Origin: Iris pallida
Lineage: Eukaryota > Streptophyta > Magnoliopsida > Asparagales > Iridaceae
Direction of reading: 5' to 3'
Assembly: GCA_029216955.1 (NCBI GenBank)
Contig: JANAVB010044018.1
Span: forward strand, 1,527,121-1,591,120
DNA: 64,000 nucleotides
Made by a program: the position numbers and the translations under genes. This document shows, piece after piece, positions 34,891-47,800 of the stretch. A model generated the notes under the pieces. It worked only from the letters and a program-made list of their open reading frames with translations. It searched no databases and was not told where the DNA came from. The stretch's first letter is position 1; each line of letters starts with the position of its first letter.

Positions 34891-37800
34891 TGTGAAACCC
34901 AGTTTTCTTTAGCTAGTTATTTAATTAGAATTTTCGTATTCGTAAATAAAACGTTTTCAAATTATTATTATTATTAATATTATTATTGATTATTCTTGGG
35001 TGAAAAGAATTTTGAAAATTATAATCAACTTGGATTTTTGGATTTTTGGATTTTGAGCCCAGACCCAGGCCTGAGCCCAATCCCATTCCTCTCTTTCTTA
35101 ATTCTAATTTTGACCTGGTTTAATAATTAAAAAAAATTTGCTTGGTCCTTGCTGATCCCGTAGGACCAGCACTTGCTGTCCACGAGCAAGTAATTTTTCC
35201 CCGTTCTTCCTCTCCTCCTATTTCTCCCTATCACCCACGTGAACCACCCAACCCCCACTACTCCCTTAATTACTCCATTCCTCATCCCCACCTCACTCAC
35301 GAACAGAAGGAAAAGAAAACTCTCTTGTAACTCCCAACCCATCAACTCCCCAACTCTCCATCTCCCTCTATTTACTCAAACCCACACCCCCACTCTCTTA
35401 ATAACCTCTCCCCACGTCCTTTCTTTCACAGAACCCACGTTTCCTCTCTCACTCAAAAACTCTAACTCTTCTCTCTCTCTCTCACGTTTCCATATTCCTG
35501 TGGAGAAGAGTTCCTCACAGAACCCATTCCAAACTCTCTTCCTCTCTCTCTGTGGGTTTTCCCCCAAACCCGAGCTCCTCACCCGTGCGCGCGACCCTAG
35601 GCCGGGCTCCCTTGCTCCGGCGAGCCGCTGCCCCGCCTTTGCCGCCGTTCTCCGCCGCCCGACCACCGTCCAGCGGTTCCCGCTGTGCGTCCGGCGCGCC
35701 CCCTCCGGCCGACAGCACTCCGCCGACCACCGGGGACCCGCGCCCCTCCGCCGCACGTCCGGCGACCCGAGCCCTTGCTCCGGGGAGAGCATCCCGAGGC
35801 CGCCGCCCCGTCCGCCGTCCGACCGACGCCCCGCGCCCCGGCGTGCTCCGCGCCAGTGCCACCCCGTGGCCAGCAGCTCCCCGTCGCGTCAGCGTGTCCC
35901 GCTGTCGTCGTCGCTGTCCGAAAACCCTCCCTGTGGATTTCCAGCACCAGAGCCGCTGTTTTCCACGGTTCCTTGCTGTTCCCGTGGATTTCCCGCTGTC
36001 TGTGGACTTTCCCGCTGTTCGGGACTTCTACCTGCTGTCGACTTAGTTCGGATTCCTTTCCCGAGTTTTTCCCGTGGCTCCCCGCCAACGGAAATAGGTA
36101 ATTTCTGATAATCAGAGTAGTTCGTCCCTCCCGTGAGTCGATGATGATAGATCGGTCCCCCGGTTCCCTCTCGGGAATCCGGATAGCTGCGTTATAATTT
36201 TCGTTTAGCTGCGTTAGCTTGATTTCCTGTGTTTTACTTGCTGGGTTGGCGTGAATTGGTTGGTATTGGATTCCCGGATATTTCGGGAATTATTCGGTGG
36301 TGTTGGAATTATTTCTGTGGTGTTGGAATTATTTTGGTGGATATTTCTGTGGACTATTTTGGTTGGAAATGGGTTTTCCCTGGTTTGGGACATTTTGCAG
36401 GTGTTTTGTTGGCGCGCTTCCCAGTTTTGGGTTTGTCCCGGAATAGAGGAAGTGCTGCCCAAATTTTTACAAAAATTATATTTTTAATTGATTTCAAAAC
36501 TGGCTTTCGAAAATGATTTTCTAAACCGATTTTCGGGCGACGACCGTACCGGTCTGTGGGCCCCCGACGAAATACAAACGCACCGGTTCGACCGGACGTT
36601 GAGGCATAAACCGAATTTGAGGAATGGACCGAGTCTGAGACTCTCAGATTCTTTTATTTATTATTTTATTTCTAGGCTAAATATTATAGTCATTTAAATT
36701 CTGCATTTTATTTAATAATTCAGTCATTTTCTTATTTAATGTAAAAGAAAGATGTATCGGGCATAAGCCCACCCTAGGACCATTAGCTGTGCCAATGTAT
36801 TTGTGTAGCATAGTTATTTTATTTTATTTCTGGTGGATGTGATTTGGGTGGTTTTTGTGATTATCGCATATTCGTAGTTTAGAACGTAATTTAGTGGTTA
36901 ATTACGAGTTTAGCTAAAATAAATAAAATATTATTAATTCACTGTTGTCACTAAAAGAAAACTGTATTTTATATACATATTATGAAAACACAAAGTTTTC
37001 CAAATTGTAATCGATTCTCATGATTTTCCAAATAATCCAATTAACCGGTTAATCAACGCACGTAGTTGCGACGTAATCGTTAGCTGTAAATTAATACAAC
37101 TTAAAACCTGACTAGGACTTACTACTAGAGATTGCAACTAGCACACTTAGTCTGGTTATTCAGGAATCTAAGTCGAGTTCTCAATTGTAGGAACTCGAAG
37201 TTACAACTGACGTTCCTCCTCGGTACCGACTCGTTCTTCCAGTCAATCTAATACAAGGCAAGTGCAGTTATGTCTATTTGGTAATTTATCTAGTAATTAT
37301 TTTATTGCAATTTTAAACCACATTGCTACACGGAACTCTCTCCTAGAGTTTGAATATTGACTCATTGATTGAATCTGATTGACACGGGATATTGGGGGAG
37401 TAGTGTAGCGTCTATGACCAATACCCCTATATTGCATCATTGATTGTGCGAGCTGATTCCTCCTATACACGAGGATAGGCCGGACCGTATCATTAGGATA
37501 TAATTGAATCATCCCAAGCCGGTCATAGTTCGTTACCTACTCAAATCACATTATTTTCAATTGTAGAATTGTTGGAAAATATTGTTAAAGTATTTCAAAT
37601 TGTTTAACATTGCAAATTTCAAATTATTATTTGAATTATTGGATATTCGTAATTGTACTTTGCTCCCTCCTGACTGGAGACCCAACATTTTAGGTATCAC
37701 TGATGAGGCTTTGTTACGCGATCCCAAGACGAGGAATTCGAGATTGCTGAGCTGTTTGCCTAGAGTTTTCTTTTATTCATGATGTATAAAAAAAATGGTT

Positions 37801-37988
37801 TTAGTTGTATCTTTTATTTCATGTAAAAGTTTAATAAAGTTTTAAATTTTTCCGATGTTGAGTTATGACAAATTATAATGTTGTTGTATGGTTACCTGCT
37901 ACTGAACAGCTTACTGCCGCCGTCTCAACAACGGTGCAGGCTGGGCATGATCCGAGTCGACCCAATTAGTTGGGATCGGGTCGTGACA
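34891..37988 (+). repeat. 3' LTR of the chromovirus (about 3.1 kb)
   Basis: It starts TGTGAAACCC after the polypurine tract and ends GGGTCGTGACA at 37988, where the right copy of the 230-bp repeat begins. Inside are (ATT)n near 34960, a CT-rich stretch (35200-35560), a very GC-rich CCGCC stretch (35570-35930) and repeats of GTGGATTTCCCGCTG and GGTGTTGGAATTATTT (35930-36360). Long LTRs are usual in Tekay. The 289-codon plus frame in the GC-rich part is not believable as a gene. Confidence 0.6.
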
Positions 37989-38218
37989 TGTTGGCTACCA
38001 TGTGTACTTGAGATGCTATTCTAGTAGAGATTCTGACCATATACCTGATCTGATATCTATGTCACTGTCACGACCCGCACCCTAGAGTAAGGACACGAGA
38101 AGTGGGTACGTCCAGCCTACGCCGTAGTGTCGACGGTTGAATGCTGTCCTAGGTCAATCATCTAACAATATAAGGTACCTGTATAGTATATACACTCCAA
38201 ATGGAGGTGACAACATAA
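37989..38218 (+). repeat. 230-bp direct repeat, right copy
   Basis: Same sequence as 34398-34627. It begins at the base after the LTR end and continues into unique-looking sequence (TACAGTCTC) at 38219. Confidence 0.92.
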
Positions 38219-39520
38219 TACAGTCTCAATCACATCTAAGGCAGAAAATGATAAGATAGATATGAAACGAATCCACATAATACAGATAGATAGAAAGTTC
38301 TAAGTGTCTAAGATAACATCAAATACAGAAAATATCCCAAATCTCAAATATAGTAATCCATAGAGTAAATACAACTGAAAATGACTAATCTAAACTAATG
38401 GTGTGTCATCCACTGCTAATGGATCCTGCTGGAGATCCAGGTCACAGCAATCCTCTAGGGTAGTCCCATAGTACGTGGTACAGAGCGCCTCGTCCTCATC
38501 CTCTATAATATTTTCAACAGATCCAGTCAGGACAGGAGCGAGCATAATACATCTCATGCAAATCCTAACAGGTTAGAAAATATAAACATGCTAGAGAGTA
38601 AGATACATGAAACTGAAAGAACAACATGATATTAAAGAGAGACTATAAGTAAATAGCTACAATATATATAAGAGAACTATCAGTGACTAGTGATTCAGAG
38701 TACAAGATAAACATGTGAACAGCTGGATGTGATTCATGGCTATACTAAAGAGGTGATTCATGACTACACTACTTTTTAATTATTTACATGTTTAGTTCTA
38801 CTCCCCCATCCCCAATCAATACACAAGGATCCAGTCATATTACGTTAAGATTCATGACTACGCTACTGGCTCATATAGAGTGATTCATGAATAGATTCAT
38901 GAAGGCTCTGTGATTCATGAGAGTATAGGAATCACAAACAGTTTCATGATAGATTCATGATAATAGAAGCATGAGATATATGATGTAAGTGAAACACACG
39001 ATACATGAGTATCTGATGCTCCTGAGAGGGATAACATCTCATGAAGGGATCCATATAGTACCAATCCGTGTTACCAACGTGACAGTATCAAGTAAAGTAA
39101 TCTAAAGCAGGAATGTAATCCTAAACAAGATATGAAATGATCAGAGAATATACTCGCCTGGTATCTTGAATATCTGAAGAGAAAATACTGTCTGAGGAGT
39201 GGTGTCTGGCTCCTATAGAACAGTACAAGTCACTATATGTCCAAAATAGTAAAATAGACTGCTACGATGCATTCTACATGATGTTTGGGTCAATCTAGGC
39301 TAAAGTCAACCTTTGGTCAACTCTAGTCAACTACACTAGTTAAACTAGGTCAACTAGGTCAAGCCTAACCCAAACAAGTCTCACTAAGCCTAGCCAGCCT
39401 ATTCTAGCAAGCACACATCATCACAAGGCCATACCAGTCTACCAACACACAAGTCACATGTGTATTCATGCCTACACATAGGCTATATGCCATAGTCTAT
39501 AGGCCATACATATATTTCAC

Positions 39521-39569
<49 letters not shown>

Positions 39570-39576
39570 TAATTTA

Positions 39577-39610
<34 letters not shown>

Positions 39611-39734
39611 TAAATTAATATATATATAAATATATATTTATATATATATAAATATATATATTTATATATATATATATATATTAATTTAGTATATATATTA
39701 ATTTAGTATATATATTTATATATATATTAATTTA

Positions 39735-39787
<53 letters not shown>

Positions 39788-41261
39788 CAACACAGATATT
39801 CTACACATATTATATATATACTAAATTAATAAGTAACATATAAATATTATATATAGGCCATATGGATATATATTACATATAAAGAGATAGAGAGATACAT
39901 GTGCATGTGTGTGTTTCAATATTGTGTGAGTGTGTGTGCATATGTAGGAAAACATCATAGGTTATAAGGGTACCTCAATGTGTGTAGAGAAATAAACATA
40001 GGTAATAGTGTATATCAGTGTGTGTGTAAAGGACATAGGAAAACAGTGTGCAATGTGTGTGTAAGTGTGAGTGACATGTTTCAGGAATTTAGTGAAATAA
40101 TGTGTGTGCGTATACAATATTGTGTGTGGCAGTGTTCTCAGTTTGGTGTTTCCTAAGTGTGAGTGTCAATGTAACTCAGTGTACATGTGTGAGGGTGTAA
40201 TGTGTGTAGTGTCAGTTCTCAGGAAAATGTGAATATAGGTAGCAGTACAATGTGTGATTGTCAATGACAGTTTATTCCTATGTGTGTAGATATGATAACA
40301 GTGTATTAAACTCGGAGAATTTTAGTGTGTAATATAATGTGTGATAGCTAACAGTGTGTAATAGAAAAACAATATCAATTCTCAGGTTTTTAGATAGGAA
40401 ATGTGAGTTAGGAAATCAGTAGGGAACAGTGGTGTGTGTGTGTAAATGAAACAGTATTGTAGATAGGTGTTCTCAGGATACAGTGTTCACATTGACAGTT
40501 TCAGTAATTCCAGTTTACACATATCAGTCCCAAAACCAAATTCGAAACCCAAATTCCTTTGTTAACACCAAGACCTAATATGTACATAATCACTCAGATA
40601 CATATAGGTGAACTAATCATGGCAAATTATTATTTAGAAATCAGTTTGAAACTATATTTAATCTCAGGATTTCAAACAGTACACTGTGTATCAGAAAAAT
40701 TGGGGATAACATGAATTATGAATCGAAACACAATGAAATACATGCAAAATAGGTCAGGGTCGAGTCGTACATGTGTCCAGAGTCCACACGATTCCTCACG
40801 TGTCCCCACGACTGGACACGGCGTGTCCAAGTCACGAACACACACAGACACATTTGCGTACACAGACTGCATCGTGCTGCTATGCAGTCGCCTCGTGGAC
40901 ACGACACGTGACACATTGTCACTTCCTGTTTCCAGAATACGTATTTTAATACGTGTACTGCTTGAATGTATTTATTTAATATTTATCATGCATTTATTCT
41001 GTATTTAATTCCTTTAATTTTTACGCTAATTATTTTTCTGTATTTTATTTTCTGCTTTTGTTTTTGCTCTTGGGTTCGGCTTGGGTTGGTTTGTTTTGGT
41101 GGTTCATCATGAACCCAACCAACTCCCTACCTATCATTATCTCCATTTAAAACCCAACCCTTTCTCTCTCTTCATTCATTCTCCTTTACTCTCCTTTTTT
41201 TTCGTCATTACTCTCTCCACCTACCAAGAGCATAGGCAAGTGCATCTTGCTTCCACATGAG
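38219..41261. other. Non-coding repeat-rich stretch
   Basis: No gene is visible. 38725-38965 has about nine copies of GATTCATGA. 39522-39785 is a TA microsatellite. 39900-40460 is rich in GTGTGTG. 41040-41261 resembles an LTR promoter and leader (TTTAAAACCC, then CTCTCTCTTCATTC, then GGCAAGTGCATCTTGC, close to a phrase near 32990). Element C begins inside this leader. TGTCACGACCCG at 38066 could be the end of a minus-strand LTR, since reading leftwards from it there is TATCAGATCAGG, a degenerate initiator-Met PBS. Confidence 0.4.
39522..39785. repeat. (TA)n microsatellite with TAAATTAATAT interruptions
   Basis: Long TA runs are broken by ATACTAAATTAATATAT and its reverse complement, so most of the 260 bp is self-complementary and could form cruciforms. 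Confidence 0.9.
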
Positions 41262-42720
41262 TATTTTCCATTAATTATAAAAGAACAGAACAATTATATC
41301 GGAGGACTGGACTTTTACTTTACAATACAAACTCGCTCGTACAAAGAAAGCCTAGGGACGAAAACCTAGGTACATCAATCTAAGCACGATTGTTTAGTTT
41401 TGATTCTGGGGGGTGACGGTAGAGGCTCGGGAAAGCGACGGCCGCTCTGCCTTACTCCTTGGATGATCAAATGTAGCCTTGGCTCCAGTGAAGAACTGCT
41501 CTCAAGATGGGAAGACTCTTCTGTGCGCGCCTTTGTCTCTCTGTGTGTCCAGCCGGGTGGAGAGGATCTCTTTTGCAAGGGAATGGCACCTTGCTATATT
41601 TTTTTATTTCTCTGGATCCGATCTTTTTACAAGGGAATGGTACCTTGCTATTTATAGGAGTGGGTGTCATTATTAGGGTTTCCAAATCACCCTAAAAAAG
41701 TCGACGGCTTGGGGATTTAATTGCCATTTCCCTTGATCCTATTTTATGGGCAATTAATCTGGACCACTAATCTTGATTGCAATGAATCTGGACAATTAAT
41801 GCTGATTGTGTAAAATCCTGTAGACAATCAATGTTGATTGTCATAAATCTTGGGAAGCTTGGATCTCCTGCCACGTGTCGCGATTGCAATAAATCTATTT
41901 TAATTCGGGTAATTATAATGATTGCACTAAATCAGGTTGTTGGGATTTGTTGATAACTCTTGATTGATTTAGTGCCACGTGGGAAACTGATCTTCTGTCA
42001 CGTGTCATAACCGCGAGCCATAGCCGTATGAGGGTAGCTTCTTAGGTTTTGAACTGCATAAAGGTGGCAGCCGCATAGGTGTAGCCTCTGAAATCTGAGC
42101 CGCATGGGGGTGATTTCCAATGGAGCCGTATAGGACTAGCCACGTGTCAAGGCTGTATGGGCGTGGCCTCTCAATATTTGAGCCGCATGAAGATGATCCC
42201 CATGATCCGAGCCACATGAGAACAGCAGCCGCATAGGGTGACTTCTTATAATTTGAGCCGCATGACGAGGGTCTTCACGCTCCGAGCCGCATGCGAGCAT
42301 CAGCCGCATGGGGTGGTGGCAGCCGCATACGGAGCTTTGTAGTTAGTGGATCATGCCAGCTGCAGAGGAGATTTTCTTCGTTTCTCGAGAAATACGTCAT
42401 TATGTCATCATTTCAGCTTTAAATGTCAAAGTTATCACTTTACGTCAGAGCATTTAATGGGAGCAGTCACTTTATGGCCAGCTGTAAAGGCAAACTACAT
42501 AGGGTCACGAGATCTTTGCCTGAGCCACATGAGGCTATTGAAGAGTTTCTGAGCCGTATGAGGCTCTGATAGATTCCCGAGCCGTATGAGGCTCCTTCTG
42601 TTTTGAGCCGCATGGGCTTCTTCTATTTTGAGCCGCATGGGCTTCTTCTGTTTTAAGCCGCATGGGCTTCTTCTGTTTTGAACCACATGGGCTTTTCTAG
42701 TTCTTTTCCATGCTTCTACA
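41262..42720 (-). repeat. 3' LTR of element C
   Basis: 1459 bp. On the minus strand it starts TGTAGAAGCATGG at 42720. Its far end reads GGAAAATA where the family has GGCAAACA, so the terminal CA is mutated. A TATA box is at 41649-41656 on the minus strand. GCCGCAT motifs recur at 42060-42680. Confidence 0.85.
41571..41660 (-). repeat. 54-bp promoter-proximal duplication in C LTR
   Basis: CAAGGGAATGGCACCTTGCTAT occurs at 41576 and again, with one change, at 41630. The repeat brings a second TATA-like stretch (TATATTTTTTT) downstream of the real TATA box. Confidence 0.7.
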
Positions 42721-42735
42721 AGACCCCCTTCAAAG
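42721..42735 (-). other. Polypurine tract of element C
   Basis: On the minus strand CTTTGAAGGGGGTCT lies directly before the LTR at 42720. Confidence 0.8.
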
Positions 42736-43071
42736 TTTTCAATTTGAAAAATTGGAATAATTTGAATAAGAAGCATGGCTATATGAGCTCCGCTAGCCGC
42801 ATAGGATGTTCTTGGCCGCATGGCTTATCTGGCCGTATAGACTCCCAAGCCGCATGGGCTCCCTGCCTCACGTGCGTCTCATTAATTACCTTTAATTTAT
42901 TTTTTAGAGCCGTCTTTTGGGGGAATCCCAAGAGTTGGCTCATTAAATATTTGGATTTTATGCCCTGGATGAATCTTCTTTATGGGAGGGGGCAAAATCC
43001 GAGGAGTCGGTTTTGCCTGCAGCACACGACCCGAAGCGGTTTATCGGTCCACGTGCTGCCCTATGTCTGCC

Positions 43072-43079
43072 TATAAATA
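43072..43079 (+). promoter_or_regulatory. TATA box of C's antisense gene
   Basis: TATAAATA lies 104 bp before the ATG at 43176, as in A and B. Confidence 0.65.
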
Positions 43080-43175
43080 GGGTGCTGTTAGGACAGAGAA
43101 ACTCCTTTGTCTTCTTTTGTCTTCCTCATCTCTTGTCCTAAGCTGCTGTTCTTCATTCTCCGATCATCATCACCA

Positions 43176-43758
43176 ATGGCCCCCAAAGCTTCCACAGCCG
43201 CTGCGAAGGGAAAGGGTGTGGCTTCTTCGTCAGCCCCGGCGCCTGAAGTCCACCCCGACGTTCACCCCTCCATTGCTGGTAAGGGTTTGGGGCAGATCGT
43301 ATCTTTTGAAACAAAGACGGCTCTGTTGCATGCTTTATGCACAAGCCTTTAATGCGTTCCTCATTCTAGTCGGCTCTGTTCAATTTGTATGAGCCACATG
43401 TACGTCCCATGTCCGAGCCGTATAGGGTACATCCTACGTCCGAGCCGCATGGGAGTTGTCTAGTGGCCGCCCAGACGCTTTACAAACTGGACCACAGGAT
43501 GACCCTTCGAACAGAGCCGCACGAGTTCCTCTCAAACAGGACCGCATAAGTTCGTCTGAATTGGGCCACACGAGGCTCTGACCATCTCCTAACTTCGTTT
43601 CTTTTTATCTTTGATTCTTGCAGCAACCCTGCCGAAGGCTGAGATCATTGTGAAGGAAGAGCTGCTGCCCCCTTCCTACTTCGGACGAGGATTTTGCTCA
43701 AGTACATCCTTCATATGCAAAATGGTTGAGGGATTGGTATATGCGCCCCCGCAACTAG
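43176..43758 (+). pseudogene. Antisense gene of element C, short version, internally deleted
   Basis: Exon 1 (43176-43278) encodes MAPKASTAAAKGKGVASSS and ends VHPDVHPSIAG in phase 1 at GGTAAGG. The intron (43279-43623) ends TTCTTGCAG. Exon 2 starts at 43624 and continues in frame as ATLPKAEIIVKEELLP. Compared with A, a stretch after GAGCTGCTGCCCC is missing and the frame is shifted, so the original stop is not used. This copy confirms the exon-exon phase that is broken in A. The function is unknown. Poly(A)-like signals follow at 43850-43890. Confidence 0.6.
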
Positions 43759-43987
43759 GATTCGTGGGCTCTCACAAATGTCCATCTTTTGTCTTGATAT
43801 TCCTGTCTGTCTTTAGCTGCAGTTTGTGTTTTGCTTCATTTGGACATCAATGTAATCTTTTTCCTTCTTGTCTGAATAAAATAATAGAAAACTTTTCTGG
43901 CTTGCTCATGAGATGTAGTCATGTGAATGTAACTGATTTTGAACATAATACATTCGCTCTGTTCTTTGCTTGTAGTAGTTGCTCCAA

Positions 43988-44850
43988 TGAGAGACTTTTT
44001 GTGGACCTATTATCCTTGGCGTACCCTGGTTCTGGATACGGATAATAAGTTGGAGAGAACCAACATACTTACTCAGAGGTAATGAGGACATGGTAAATAT
44101 GAGGGTTTCTTTGATGGAGCCTTCCCACTCAGAGTTAATGAGGACATGGCAGGAGTGGGCTCCATGAAGGGAATATAGAACAACTCAGAGGTAATGAGGA
44201 CATGGAGGTTCTATGTGAGGGGCAGTTTGTTTTTGATGGAAGGAAAACAACTCAGAGGTAACATCGACGTGATTGTTTCGAAGAATTTGTGGATCTGTTA
44301 CCCTTTTTGTGCACTGAAAGTGCGGGTATTGGATCATAAGGAGAGAGCTCTTTTAGGAAGAAAGTTCAGAGGTATGATCATACATGACATACTACCTAAG
44401 AGAGGCAATTTAGATTTATCTGTAGTGACCAGAGTGTGAGTTCAGCAGTACCAGGGGTACATAACCCAATAATCTGGAGATTTGGGATCAGAATGTAAGT
44501 TCAGTGGTACCTGCAGGTACATAACTCGACAATCTGGAGGATTTGTAGTCGGGAAGTGAGTTCAGCGGTACGAGAGAGTACATGACTCATCATTCTGGAA
44601 GATTTGTAGGCGGGATGTGAGTTCAGCGGTATGAGAGAGTACATGACTCGTCATCTTGGCAATTTGTAGGCGGGATGTGAGTTCAGCGGTACGAGAGAGT
44701 ATATGACTCGTCATCTTGGCAATTTGTAGGCGGGATGTGAGTTCAGCGATACGAGAGAGTACATGACTCATCATCTTGGCAATTTGTAGGCGGGATGTGA
44801 GTTCAGCGGTACGAGAGAGTACATGACTCGTCACCCTGGAGGATGTCGTT
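43988..44850. repeat. Tandem-repeat spacer of element C
   Basis: Class 1 units (CAGAGGTAATGAGGACATGG) lie at 44070-44270. Class 2 units of about 60 bp (GAGTTCAGCGGTACGAGAGAGTACATGACTCGTCATCTTGG) lie at 44555-44835, with about five nearly identical copies. It separates the antisense gene from the end of pol. Confidence 0.85.
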
Positions 44851-47800
44851 TCAGACGTAATACTTCTTTAGGAACTTGCCGTTGATGGGCAACATGAGCA
44901 AGTCTCCAGTTTGTTTTGCGAGACGGTAAGCTCCATTGGAGAATACAGCATCAATGATGAACGGGCTTTCCCACTTTGGCTAAAATTTGCCGGCGGTTTT
45001 GTGAGTCATAACCATCGGCCTCCGAACTGCCAGAACGAGGTCACCCACTTGGAATGTTCTGATTTTAACCGTCTTATTAAAGGCTCCGGAGATGCGTGCC
45101 TGGTACAGCTCGATTCATTATTGAGCTAATAGGCGCTTCTCATCTAAAGCCTTCAATTCTTGTAGTCTGCGATGGTGATTATCATCCGTCGTCAATCTGT
45201 ATGTGAGAGCAACACGGAGTAAGGGAATTTGAGTCTCCAGTGGAAGAATTGCCTCACTTCCGTATACTAGTGAGTGGTGTGTTCCCGGTGGCAGTCCGTA
45301 CTGTAGTACGGTACGCCCATAAGCATTCACCGAGCTTTTTATTCCAGTCACGTTTGTTTGATGACACGAACTTCTTGAGAAGCTTGATGAATGTTTTGTT
45401 GAACGCTTCAGCCAGACCATTAGCCGCTGGGTTGTATGGTGTTGAAGCAATATTCTGGATGCGGTGCTTGTCGCAAAACAGATAGAAGGCGTGGCTTGCG
45501 AACTGCGGACCATTATTATGGATGATCCTTCGGGGCAGTCCAAAGCGATAAATGACGTGATGCTTGAGGAAGCTGATCACGTTTGAAGTCTTTACTTCTT
45601 CCAGCGGAACAGCCTCCGCCTATTTAGAGAAGTAATCTGTGATTACGAGTATGAAGCGATGTCCTCGGGACGAAGGCGGAGTGATCGGACCGATGATGTC
45701 CATTCCCCATGCTTCGAAGGGCCAGGATGCCACAGTCGGGTGTAGAAACTCGGATGGCTGGTGGATGAAATATGCGTGGACTTGACAGGCTTTGTATTTT
45801 CGTGTATAGTCTATTGCGTCTGCAACCATCGTAGGCCAGTAGTAGCCCATTCGGCGAAGGCGATCTTGTAGTTTCAGGCCAGGCTGATGGGCCCCACAGA
45901 TGCCATCGTGAGCTTCACGCACAGCTTCTTTGGCCTCTGTATTTGACAGGCATCGAAGCAGTAATCCATCGTATGATCGCCGATATAGCATTTTTGTCTC
46001 TGTATCGTAGAAGAATATGAGGGAACATCTTCTAATAGAAGTGGCTTCCTTCGGACTCTCCGGCAGGATGTCATAGACTACGTAGTCAATGAACGGTTAT
46101 CTCCAGTCTGGCGCTTTGTCGACTATCAGAGCGGAGTAGCTCTCGGCACACTGAACATTATTCCTGGAACAGACCAACTCACGGCCTATGATGTCAACCA
46201 GATGATGAGCATGATTCGGAACTGCTAAAGAAGCAGCAAGACCTGCTAGGGCATCGGCTTCAATGTTTTAGAGCTAGGGAACGTGCTCTATGAAGAACCC
46301 CTCCAGGGACGAGATGATGTCGATCGCTATTTGGTGGTAGGGGATCATGTCCTCATGGCGGACTTCGTATGAGCCCCGGATCTGATTGACGATTAGTTGC
46401 GAATCGCCGTATGCTTCAAGGTGCTCTACCCCCATCTCTTTTGCACGTCGGAGACCAATGACCAAGGCATTGTACTCGGCCACATTGTTTGAATAGGGCT
46501 CTGTAAGGGAACAAGCTCGATTGATCACTAACCCGATGGAAGAAATCAGCACTACTCCGACTCCAGCGACGATGTTGCCCTTGGGCCCGGTTCTAGAAGC
46601 GCCATCGAAGAACATCCGCCATACGATATCATGGGAGGCCATATTTGAATTAGCGACCTCGTCTGGAATCTCTTCATCTATTCTGGTTGACTCCGAACCT
46701 GGATGGGCTGCTAAAAAGTCTGCCAGAGCTTGACCTTTAACAGCCTTATGCGGGATGAAGATCATGTGGTAGGGAGATAATAAAATCTCCCAGGTAGCGA
46801 GACGAGAGCTGAGTGCACCTGGCTTGGTCATGAGGACCCTGAGGGGGTTGACTCTTGATATGACATAGATGGTTTGTCCTGTGACGTAGTGTCGCGTCTT
46901 CTGAATGGCGAAAACCAGAGCTATGCACACTTTCTCTACGGCAGTGTATCGATGCTCCGGCCCCATCATCATTCGACTGAGGTAATATATAGCTTGCTCA
47001 TGGCCTGCGTCATTGTTTTGTGCTAGCAGAGCGCCAAAAGAATGTTCCATTGCTCGTACGTAGAGCAAGAATGGTCTTCCAACAATCGGGGCTACCAGAA
47101 CTGGAGGGTTCGTCAGATATTCTTTGATGCTGTCGAAGGCGCGCTGGCATTCTTCATCCTATACGAATGAAACGCCCTTCTTCATAAGGTGGGTGAATGG
47201 TTGACATTGCCCGGAGAGGTTAGAGATGAACCTCCTGATGTAGGCCGGCCTCCCTTGAAGGCCTCGGAGTTCACGAAGGTTTCTCGGGGGACCCATCTCC
47301 ATGATTGCCTTCGTCTTCTCAGGGTCTACGTGGATACCCTGGGAGGTAATGATGAAGCCCAAGAACTTCCCGCTGGATACGCCCAAGAAGGATTTTGTGG
47401 GGTTTATTTTCAAATTATGCGCTCGTATTAGGTAGAACATTGTCCTCAGATCATGCAGATGATCTTCCTTAGAGCGACTTTTGACGGTGATGTTGTCGAC
47501 ATAGCATTCTTCTATTTTGCGCAAGTGGTCTCTAAAGATGATGCTCATAGCTCTTTGATAGGTGGCGCCAGCGTTCTTTAAACCGAAAGGCATGACTTGT
47601 AACAGTACGTGCCAATCGGTGTTCGGAATGATGTGTGCTTCTCGTCATCGAGAGACATCTTGATTTGGTTGTATCCCGAGAAACCATCCATGAATGACAT
47701 GCGCTCGAAGCCGCAGGTGTTGTCAATCATAATGTCCGTGATAGGGAGAGGGAACTCATCTTTAGGACACGCCTCGTTCAGATTACGAAAGTCGATACAG

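Larger units (their letters stand above)
34628..37988 (+). mobile_element. 3' end of a Tekay/Del-like chromovirus
   Basis: Only the last codons of pol and the 3' LTR remain. The 5' LTR, gag and most of pol are missing from the left side, where the sequence joins the 230-bp repeat at an ATAA microhomology. Near 34640-34760 a 25-bp phrase (TGCATGGATGATATCATAAA) is duplicated about 78 bp apart. Confidence 0.65.

Noticed and set aside
35239..36108. Open frame of 289 codons, Pro/Arg/Ser-rich, in a GC-rich stretch
   Set aside because: All frames on both strands are open here because of CCGCC-rich composition inside an LTR. No motif, no codon bias.
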